Position numbers and translations under genes: made by a program. From a virus, in the IMG/VR virus record IMGVR_UViG_3300009481_000010, positions 1 to 64,000 of that record: 64,000 bases of DNA, one strand, 5' to 3'. Shown here piece after piece: positions 44,666 to 51,381 of the stretch; the first letter of the stretch is position 1, and each line of letters starts with the position of its first letter. The notes under the pieces are model-generated. The model worked only from the letters and a program-made list of their open reading frames with translations, did not search any database and was not told the DNA's origin.

Positions 44666-46321
44666 ATGTGGTTTCCCCTATGTAACTTCACTCACTACTC
44701 TCTTCTAAGAGGGTTCTCAAAACCAGCCGAACTTGCTAAAAAGTGTGCGAAATGTGAATTCCCCGCCTGTGGTATTGCTGACTATCACTCTATTTCAGGT
44801 TCCGTGCAGTTCTTCAAAGCCTGTCAGAAAGCTGGTATTAGACCGATCATCGGTTGTTCATTTGAGAAATTCAAGTTGTTTGCCAAAAATAAGGATGGTT
44901 GGTTCGATCTAATTAAGATCGTATCGTCGATTGTTGATGGAAAGGTAGACAACCACGTCCTACGTGAGCGTTGTGCTAGGGGAAACCTTATTTCTGTAGG
45001 AGACTATGAGGCCGACTCACCAATCTCCGGTGATGATTTCTATGTCAAGACGGAATTACTGCGTTCCTCATACTACGTAGAGAAAGAACAGGCTGAACTA
45101 CATCGCATATTACTATGTACTAGTCTAAAAACCACTCTCCCTAAGATCAAGAAGGGTAATACCGCCGTTCCTGATGGTCTACACAAATTCTTTGAGTTTG
45201 ATGACTGGTATGTGAGAGATAACGATCAAGTAACGGCGATGCACATGCTGGACGAAGAGAATCATAATTCTCTCCAGGAGATCTTTGATAAGTGCGAAGA
45301 ATACAACATTCTAAGCGGCCCTATTCTACCTAACTTCTCTACACCAAACGGCGAGACTGAGGAAGAATTCCTTAAGGAACTATGTCGTGAGGGGTGGAAG
45401 AGAGAACTGGGTGGTACTAGTAGGATTGAGGGTGAAGGTAGAGACCTGTACGGTAAAAGATTCGAACATGAATTCACCGTTATTAAGGACGCTGACCTAT
45501 TCGGTTACTTTTTAATCGTTTGGGATATCATCAGATTTTGTAGAGATAACGGGTGGCTTACTGGACCCGGACGAGGCTCTGCGGCAGGCTGTTTAATTTC
45601 GTATTTACTAGGGGTGACAACCATTGACCCTATTGAATACGGTTTAATCTTCGAGCGTTTCTACAACGCTGGACGTAATACAGGTGACCATATCTCCCTA
45701 CCAGATATTGATATGGACGTGCCAGCCAGCAAGCGTGATGAAATTATTGACTACATCAAGGATACCTACGGCCATGACAAGGTAGGTCAGGTGATTACTT
45801 TTGGACGACTACAGGGTAAATCTGCCCTTAAGGAAGTTCTGAGAGTCAATGAGGCTTGTGGTTTTGGTGAAATGAATGAAATGACCAAGTTCATTCCTGA
45901 TGAATCTTTGATCTCTGACCAGCTTTCATCTATGGATGACCCATCCATTATTCGTTGGTCGCTCTTACATAACAAGAAAGAGTTGATTGATTACTGTCAT
46001 ATTAACTATGATGGTAAGTTAGAAGGTGTTTTTGCCCCATATTTCCAGCAGGCTATTGACCTTGAGGGAACCTTTAAGTCACATGGTAAGCACGCGGCGG
46101 GTGTAGTAATCTCTAGAGACTGTCTAGCAGATGTATGCCCTATGCTTACAGACGAAGATGGTAACGTTAAGGCGGCATTGGAAATGGGCGATCTTGGTGA
46201 TCTTGGGCAAGAAAAGTTTGACGTTCTTGGATTAACACACTTGGATAAGGTAATGTTGATGGAAGAACTTGTACAAGAAAGACACGGCGGCGTTCTAACT
46301 CCGCTAAGCAACGGAAAGTAA
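44666..46321 (+). CDS. dnaE: DNA polymerase III alpha, part 1 (PHP and palm)
   Basis: 551 residues from ATG 44666. PHP domain (FTHYSLLRGFSKPAELAKKC, ACGIADYHSISG), then polymerase: LTGPGRGSAAGCLISYLLGV (Gly-Ser motif) and LPDIDMDVPASKRDEIIDYI with the catalytic DxD, GQVITFGRLQGKSALKEVLR. Ends at EKFDVLGLTHLDKVM, which in intact DnaE is followed by the fingers. The chain continues in the gene at 47159; no intein sequence is present at this break. Confidence 0.93.
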   Translation: MWFPLCNFTHYSLLRGFSKPAELAKKCAKCEFPACGIADYHSISGSVQFFKACQKAGIRPIIGCSFEKFKLFAKNKDGWFDLIKIVSSIVDGKVDNHVLRERCARGNLISVGDYEADSPISGDDFYVKTELLRSSYYVEKEQAELHRILLCTSLKTTLPKIKKGNTAVPDGLHKFFEFDDWYVRDNDQVTAMHMLDEENHNSLQEIFDKCEEYNILSGPILPNFSTPNGETEEEFLKELCREGWKRELGGTSRIEGEGRDLYGKRFEHEFTVIKDADLFGYFLIVWDIIRFCRDNGWLTGPGRGSAAGCLISYLLGVTTIDPIEYGLIFERFYNAGRNTGDHISLPDIDMDVPASKRDEIIDYIKDTYGHDKVGQVITFGRLQGKSALKEVLRVNEACGFGEMNEMTKFIPDESLISDQLSSMDDPSIIRWSLLHNKKELIDYCHINYDGKLEGVFAPYFQQAIDLEGTFKSHGKHAAGVVISRDCLADVCPMLTDEDGNVKAALEMGDLGDLGQEKFDVLGLTHLDKVMLMEELVQERHGGVLTPLSNGK

Positions 46322-46324
46322 ATT

Positions 46325-46969
46325 ATGCATACCAGGCATATTGTTTGTTTTGACCTTGAAACTGGCGGTAGAGACCCAGATACCTGCCAACCTACTCAGA
46401 TTGCTGCTATAGGTTTACACGGGCGAACTTTGAAACCTATGGGCGAATTTCAGTCTATGATTTGGGCCGAGACTGATGATGAAAAGGCTGTCGCAGCTAA
46501 CCTTGCTCCATTGGAAGCAGACGCCCTTAAAGTAACAGGGCAGACTAGGGAGGAAATAGCTGCTGCCCCTAAGTTGAAGAATGTATGGCCTAAGTTCCAA
46601 CAGTTTGTTAATAAGATGAACCCAAGCGGTAAACCATTCTTCAATCCAGTTCCAGCAGGATATAATATAATTAACTATGACATACCCATTATCCGCCGTA
46701 TCTGTAAAGAATATGGTCCGTGGGACAGTAAGAGAAATGATCAGGCCCTGTTTAGTCAGGTATTCAAGATCGATATGATGGATAACTTGTATATGTGGAT
46801 GGAGAATGACCATGATGTTACCTCCATCAGTATGGACGCTATTAGGAAAATGATGGGGATTGACGGCGAGGGTGCTCATGATGCGTTGGTTGACGTTAAG
46901 CACACTTGCCAAGTTATGACAAGATTTCTACAGACCCACAGGGCTGTATACAAGAACTTGAGATTCTAA
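46325..46969 (+). CDS. DEDDh 3'-5' exonuclease (DnaQ-like)
   Basis: 214 residues. Exo I CFDLETGGRD (DxE, ~9-16), exo II GYNIINYDIPII (~115-126), exo III HDALVDVKHT (H...D, ~188-197). Supplies proofreading for the polymerase III alpha encoded around it; it separates polymerase part 1 from part 2. Confidence 0.92.
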   Translation: MHTRHIVCFDLETGGRDPDTCQPTQIAAIGLHGRTLKPMGEFQSMIWAETDDEKAVAANLAPLEADALKVTGQTREEIAAAPKLKNVWPKFQQFVNKMNPSGKPFFNPVPAGYNIINYDIPIIRRICKEYGPWDSKRNDQALFSQVFKIDMMDNLYMWMENDHDVTSISMDAIRKMMGIDGEGAHDALVDVKHTCQVMTRFLQTHRAVYKNLRF

Positions 46970-46971
46970 CC

Positions 46972-47169
46972 ATGTCTGGTGAGTATAAAATTACTGTTCC
47001 CAGCGGTTACAGATTGACACCACTTGAAGAATTAGCACTAAAGGGCGAGTTTGTTGAAGCGGTTAATGAAGTAATCGATTTTATGGTAGAACATGCTACA
47101 GACGCAAGATGGGATTTTATCCATCGTGCGATGGATATAATGGAGAGTGGTTACAAAAATGATGGGTAG
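46972..47169 (+). CDS. Hypothetical protein between polymerase parts
   Basis: 65 residues from ATG 46972. Helical (PLEELALKGEFVEAVNEVID). Ends at TAG overlapping the start of polymerase part 2 by 11 nt. No domain recognised. Confidence 0.55.
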   Translation: MSGEYKITVPSGYRLTPLEELALKGEFVEAVNEVIDFMVEHATDARWDFIHRAMDIMESGYKNDG

Positions 47170-48730
47170 ATACAGTTTTACACAAGAAATGGTCGAATTG
47201 TTCGCTGAAGGGCGTACAAAAGGTATTTTCCAGTTAGATAGACAGTCAAACTGGTCAAAAAAGACCGAACCAGAAAATCTTGAACAGCTATCTGACTTGA
47301 TTGCTATCATTCGCCCAGGTTGTGTTTCTGGCGACACGAAAGTGTACGTGAAGAAATATGACAAGCGTGGGCATAAGAAAGTGGCAATTAGAGATATATT
47401 CAAAGATAGTGATAAGTATGATACAATAATGTCTTTGGATACCACTCATGGTACGTCTAAACTATACGAAAATACAGTAGAAGACGTTATTTACTCTGGT
47501 AAAAAGGAGTGTTTTCGGGTTAATGTTGTTAGATATCTTCAGGATGCAATTAATCGAAGAATGTCTGGTAATTGGTATAATCTAGAATGTACTGATGATC
47601 ACAAACTACTTACGCCAAATGGTTGGATAGAATTAAAGGATCTAAAGGTAGGAGATAGGATTGCCGTTTTAGCTAAAAATGGCGACCGAACTTCATCTAA
47701 TTCAGTTAAAGATGGATTAACTGAACCCGTGCGTGGGAATAAATATTTTCAGGAGATATGCTATCAAAATTATGAGGTGAAATGTCTATTCTGTGACTGG
47801 AATAAAGCTAGTCTAGATGTTAATCATATTGATGGAAATAGATATGTAGATAACTCGGCAGAGAATTTGTGTTTCCTATGTCCAAATCATCATAGGGAAT
47901 ATACTGAAGGTCAAATTCCAAGATTCCGCCTATTGAGAGCCAGAAAAGAACTTATATTGCCTCAATATAAGGGTTTTGTGTGGGGAACTTTTACTGGAAA
48001 AGAGAGTGTAGGGGTAAAAGATACCTATGATATCTCCATGCTTGCTCCAAATCATAATTTCATTGCTGGGAACGTCGTTGTCCATAATTGTACCAAGGCT
48101 ATAATGGATGGTAAGTCAATGACTCAGTGGTATGTGGACCGTAAGAACGGGACAGAGCCACTAGAATACATTCATATTGCACTAGAACCTATCTTGGCTG
48201 CTACTCAAGGTGTACTTGTATACCAAGAGCAGGCGATGACAATCTCAGTAGAGCTAGCGGACTTTAACTTACAGGAGGCAGATGACCTTCGTAAGGCAAT
48301 TGGCAAAAAAAAGGCCGATTTGATGAAAAAAGTGCGTGTAAAGTTCGAAAACGGGTGTATAATTACAAAGATAGTTAATCAAGAAGAAGCTGATGAGATC
48401 TTCGGTTGGATTGAAAAGTCAGCTAGATACTCGTTCAACAAATGTTTATCCCTAGATACGGTTGTGATTACACCAAGTGGTCAAAAATGTTTATTTGAAA
48501 TCAAGGTTGGTGATAAAGTGCTAGCTCCGATTGAAAATGGGGATGATGAGTTTATTGACGTTCTTGACGTTGTTGATAGTGGCGAGAAGGAATCATATGA
48601 AGTAACTTTAAGTAATGGCGATTCCATCGTATGTTCTATAGATCACAAATTCAAGGTAAAAGATGGAAGAATTCTACCCTTATACCAAATTATCGACGAA
48701 GACTTGGAAATTTTAGTGTATAATAAATAG
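47159..48730 (+). CDS. dnaE: DNA polymerase III alpha, part 2, with cis-intein and N-half of split intein
   Basis: 523 residues. Extein: RTKGIFQLDRQSNWSKK ... LSDLIAIIRPG, then after the intein CTKAIMDGKSMTQWYVDRKN ... LVYQEQAMTISVELADF ... SARYSFNK. These match DnaE's GxFQLES...ALYRPGP and YQEQVM fingers blocks. An HNH-containing intein fills 47321-48088. At 48443 a second intein N-half begins directly after SFNK and runs to the stop. The mature polymerase needs cis-splicing, then trans-splicing with the protein from 49617. Confidence 0.93.
   Translation: MMGRYSFTQEMVELFAEGRTKGIFQLDRQSNWSKKTEPENLEQLSDLIAIIRPGCVSGDTKVYVKKYDKRGHKKVAIRDIFKDSDKYDTIMSLDTTHGTSKLYENTVEDVIYSGKKECFRVNVVRYLQDAINRRMSGNWYNLECTDDHKLLTPNGWIELKDLKVGDRIAVLAKNGDRTSSNSVKDGLTEPVRGNKYFQEICYQNYEVKCLFCDWNKASLDVNHIDGNRYVDNSAENLCFLCPNHHREYTEGQIPRFRLLRARKELILPQYKGFVWGTFTGKESVGVKDTYDISMLAPNHNFIAGNVVVHNCTKAIMDGKSMTQWYVDRKNGTEPLEYIHIALEPILAATQGVLVYQEQAMTISVELADFNLQEADDLRKAIGKKKADLMKKVRVKFENGCIITKIVNQEEADEIFGWIEKSARYSFNKCLSLDTVVITPSGQKCLFEIKVGDKVLAPIENGDDEFIDVLDVVDSGEKESYEVTLSNGDSIVCSIDHKFKVKDGRILPLYQIIDEDLEILVYNK
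47321..48088 (+). mobile_element. Cis-splicing intein with HNH endonuclease in DNA polymerase III alpha
   Basis: 256 residues. Starts CVSGDTKVYVKK (block A, Cys1), block B LECTDDHKLLTPNGWIELKD, HNH nuclease CLFCDWNKASLDVNHIDGNR ... CFLCPNHHREY, block F VKDTYDISMLAPNHNFIAGN, block G VVVHN followed by extein Cys. Insertion point is the RPG loop of the fingers domain. All splicing residues (C1, TxxH-like TDDH, penultimate His, Asn, +1 Cys) are present, so it should splice. Confidence 0.93.
48443..48727 (+). mobile_element. Split intein, N-terminal half
   Basis: 95 residues ending at a stop codon. CLSLDTVVITPSGQKCLFEI (block A), KESYEVTLSNGDSIVCSIDH (block B with the conserved His). It resembles the N-halves of the gp41/NrdJ/IMPDH class of fractured-gene inteins. 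Partner half at 49617. Confidence 0.93.
48719..48724 (+). promoter_or_regulatory. Extended -10 promoter of free-standing endonuclease
   Basis: TTTTAGTGTATAAT inside the last codons of the intein N-half, 42 nt before ATG 48766. Matches the minus-strand HNH promoter at 7656. Confidence 0.65.
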
Positions 48731-48765
48731 CATGATACTTATTACCCTTAATAAAAGGCATACTA

Positions 48766-49653
48766 ATGAATATACCAAAAAACAAATGGGCCAAGTGTAA
48801 GATTTGTGGGCAAGAACTTCAAGAAATAATCGACGAATATGGTGGAGGGGGTACGTATAGGGCTATATGCTTCAAAAATCATATAAAAGAATATCACCAG
48901 ATCTCTCTTGATGAATATTTTGACGACGGGCCAATATGCCCCTGTGGTATATGTGGTAAAAATGTTGGGGTTGGTAGAAAAGGTGCTAACTTCTTTTATA
49001 AGAAGTATGCCTGTGGTAGATTTCCTGGTACTATGAAATGGTCCGAAGAGGCTAAAATAGATAGGAAGGGAAATGGTAACCCGATGTACGGTTCTGAGCC
49101 TTGGAATAAGGGACTCGATAAAACCACTTCAAAAAGCTTAATGTCTGTTTCTTCAAAAATGTCAGGGAGAAAGGTCTCTAGTAACACAAAAAAGAAACAA
49201 TCTATATCAGCTAAAAAAAGAAGTATACATGGACATACGGGCAAAAAACATTCCGAAGAATCTAAAAATAAAATGAGAGAGGCTACTCTAAAAAGAATTA
49301 AGAACGGAGATTTTCTACACTTAGAAACGAAACCTCACCAAGCTATGCAATCTATACTAGCTAACTTAAATATAGAATATGTAGAAGAGTATGTTATAGA
49401 TTGTTGGTCTTTTGATTTTTATCTTCCAAAAATAGATATTCTATTAGAAGTAGATGGAGATTATTTTCATTCTAATCCAAAACTTTACCCAGATGGGCCA
49501 ATCACCAACACCCAGAAAATAAATTGGTATAGAGACCAAAAGAAAAATCAGTTTTGCAACAATAATTCGTTGGATCTAATTCGCTTTTGGGAATGTGACA
49601 TATTAGGAAATGAAAAATGGATATTGCAAAAATTATCAGCATTAAAAAAGTAG
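48766..49653 (+). CDS. Free-standing homing endonuclease, Vsr-like, between split intein halves
   Basis: 295 residues. N-terminal Cys-rich finger (CKICGQELQE ... CPCGICGKNVG), NUMOD3-like repeats (HTGKKHSEESKNKMREATLK), and a C-terminal Vsr/EDxHD-like nuclease: SFDFYLPKIDILLEVDGDYF, then HSNPKL and LIRFWECDI. This is the nuclease type found in fractured genes with split inteins. AT-rich relative to the polymerase exteins. Overlaps polymerase part 3 by 37 nt. Confidence 0.88.
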   Translation: MNIPKNKWAKCKICGQELQEIIDEYGGGGTYRAICFKNHIKEYHQISLDEYFDDGPICPCGICGKNVGVGRKGANFFYKKYACGRFPGTMKWSEEAKIDRKGNGNPMYGSEPWNKGLDKTTSKSLMSVSSKMSGRKVSSNTKKKQSISAKKRSIHGHTGKKHSEESKNKMREATLKRIKNGDFLHLETKPHQAMQSILANLNIEYVEEYVIDCWSFDFYLPKIDILLEVDGDYFHSNPKLYPDGPITNTQKINWYRDQKKNQFCNNNSLDLIRFWECDILGNEKWILQKLSALKK

Positions 49654-49730
49654 GTATAATTCCTACAATGGATATTGAAGTAGATAGTAATGAACATGTT
49701 TTTTATGGTAACGGATTAGTCACTTCTAAT
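49617..49730 (+). mobile_element. Split intein, C-terminal half
   Basis: 38 residues starting at the ATG of polymerase part 3. Block F MDIEVDSNEHVFYGN and block G LVTSN, followed by extein Ser. Length and sequence are typical of C-halves of natural split inteins; +1 residue is Ser, with the penultimate position Ser instead of the usual His. Confidence 0.93.
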
Positions 49731-50780
49731 TCTCATAGCATCTGTTATGCGGCCAATGCCTATGATACGGCATACTACAAGGCCCACTACCCTATTGAAT
49801 TCTTCTGTAGTTCACTTGAATTCGCAAAAGCGAGCCTTGATCCACATGAAGAAGTCAGAGAACTTGCTACAGACGCCAAATATTACGGAATTGACATTGC
49901 TTGTCCTAACTCAAGTGGTTATTCTAAGGATTTTAGGATCATAGATGACCATACTATTAGGTTTGGACTATCTAGTGTTAAGTCTCTTACGGGCGTTAAC
50001 GGCGATAAGTTCCTTGAGTCTATAGGAGAAGTAGAGGAATGGCTACAAAAGCCCCTAGAAGACTTCTCCTGGATAGAGGTATTGTTATTTCTATCACCTT
50101 TGGTAAACAAGAGGGCATTTACGTCTCTCTGTACAATTGGATTCTTTTCACGAAATGGCTCAAAACTAAGCCGCAATAAGGCCCTGTATGAGTATTTGTC
50201 CTTCAAGGGTGTCGTGAACAAGAATGAAACTAAGTGGCTTCAGAGCAACTATGAACGATTTAAGTGGAATAATGCTATCTCCATGCTTAGGAGTCTCGCC
50301 CCCAGCAAGAAAGAGGGTGGCGGAACTAATACTCCAGGCAGGAAAGAGGCTATTAACAATGAAATCTTTGTGCTTGAGAATCCACCTTTTGATTTGCAAG
50401 ATGACCCAATGTGGGTTGCCACTGAGGAAATCAAGCTGATAGGCTGTCCTGTTTCAATTGCTAAGATTGAGTCAGTTGATACTTCTCAGGCAAATACTAC
50501 GTGTAAAGACGTTTTAGACGGTAAGCGTGGCGATCAGATCTATATCGCCGCTAACGTAACCAAGATTCACAATCACAAGATTAAGAAGAAAGGTAAAAAC
50601 GAAGGGAAAATGATGTCCTTCCTAACATTGGAAGACTCTAGCGGGGCCATTGAGGCTATTGCATTCCCAGAAGCACGAGATAATAATGTTCATCTATTGT
50701 ACGAGGATTGCAACGCCCTATTCTATGGTAATGTTGACGATAACGGGACTATGATCCTAGAAAAGATGTACGAATTATGA
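49617..50780 (+). CDS. dnaE: DNA polymerase III alpha, part 3, with C-half of split intein
   Basis: 387 residues, ATG 49617. After the intein half the extein starts SHSICYAANAYDTAYYKAHY, the DnaE block that follows the fingers (SHaxaYAxxayqtaYLKahy). Then FRIIDDHTIRFGLSSVKSLT, helical region, and a C-terminal OB-like domain (IYIAANVTKIHNHKIKKKGK ... FLTLEDSSGAIEAIAFPEA). Completes the polymerase after trans-splicing. Overlaps ssb by ATGA. Confidence 0.93.
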   Translation: MDIAKIISIKKVGIIPTMDIEVDSNEHVFYGNGLVTSNSHSICYAANAYDTAYYKAHYPIEFFCSSLEFAKASLDPHEEVRELATDAKYYGIDIACPNSSGYSKDFRIIDDHTIRFGLSSVKSLTGVNGDKFLESIGEVEEWLQKPLEDFSWIEVLLFLSPLVNKRAFTSLCTIGFFSRNGSKLSRNKALYEYLSFKGVVNKNETKWLQSNYERFKWNNAISMLRSLAPSKKEGGGTNTPGRKEAINNEIFVLENPPFDLQDDPMWVATEEIKLIGCPVSIAKIESVDTSQANTTCKDVLDGKRGDQIYIAANVTKIHNHKIKKKGKNEGKMMSFLTLEDSSGAIEAIAFPEARDNNVHLLYEDCNALFYGNVDDNGTMILEKMYEL

Positions 50781-51067
50781 ACTTGTGTGTATTTACTGGT
50801 AGACTAGACGAAGACCCTGAATTGATTGAACGAGACGGGGTCAGTTTTCTTGACTTGTGCATAGTAGTAGACAACTACAGAACTACTAAGAGCACTAATG
50901 AGAGAAGTAAAACGTCCGCATATCTCTATTGTGAGGCATGGGCCTCTGGTGCGGAGGTCATCGCTAAGTCGTACAAGAGAGGTGATAGCATCACTATCTT
51001 TGCTACGGCTAAGAATATAGATGGTGATGATGATAGATGTGTCTTTAGGATAAATGAGTTCGAATGA
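50777..51067 (+). CDS. Single-stranded DNA-binding protein, SSB-like
   Basis: 96 residues, ATGA overlap. OB-fold pattern of SSB: MNLCVFTGRLDEDPELIERDG at the start, FLDLCIVVDNYR, AYLYCEAWASGAEVIAKSYK, GDSITIFATAKN. Lacks an acidic C-terminal tail of normal length (ends RINEFE). Binds ssDNA at the fork. Confidence 0.85.
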   Translation: MNLCVFTGRLDEDPELIERDGVSFLDLCIVVDNYRTTKSTNERSKTSAYLYCEAWASGAEVIAKSYKRGDSITIFATAKNIDGDDDRCVFRINEFE

Positions 51068-51381
51068 CAAACTGCGATACAATATATACATCAGAATTTG
51101 ATGACTATCCAGAAATTAAGGGGCAGGTAACTGTTGAATATTCTAATGGTGATCACAAACTATATTTGATACTTAGAGATAAGAAAATACCTATATTAAT
51201 CGCATATCGTGATCAATGGGGCGTATACTATATGGTCTGTAATGAAATTATGGTATCCCAAGAGGATAGTACTCGATCATTCATAGATGCTTTAATCAAT
51301 GGGTTACAAGAAATGCGACAACAGTGCGAATTTGACACTAGAGACTCGACAATAGGAAAAATTAAACATGACAAGACGTAA
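51064..51381 (+). CDS. Hypothetical protein
   Basis: 105 residues, ATGA overlap. Strand-rich N-terminal two thirds (GQVTVEYSNGDHKLYLILRD), helical end. No family recognised. Overlaps the start of the glycosyltransferase. Confidence 0.6.
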   Translation: MTNCDTIYTSEFDDYPEIKGQVTVEYSNGDHKLYLILRDKKIPILIAYRDQWGVYYMVCNEIMVSQEDSTRSFIDALINGLQEMRQQCEFDTRDSTIGKIKHDKT

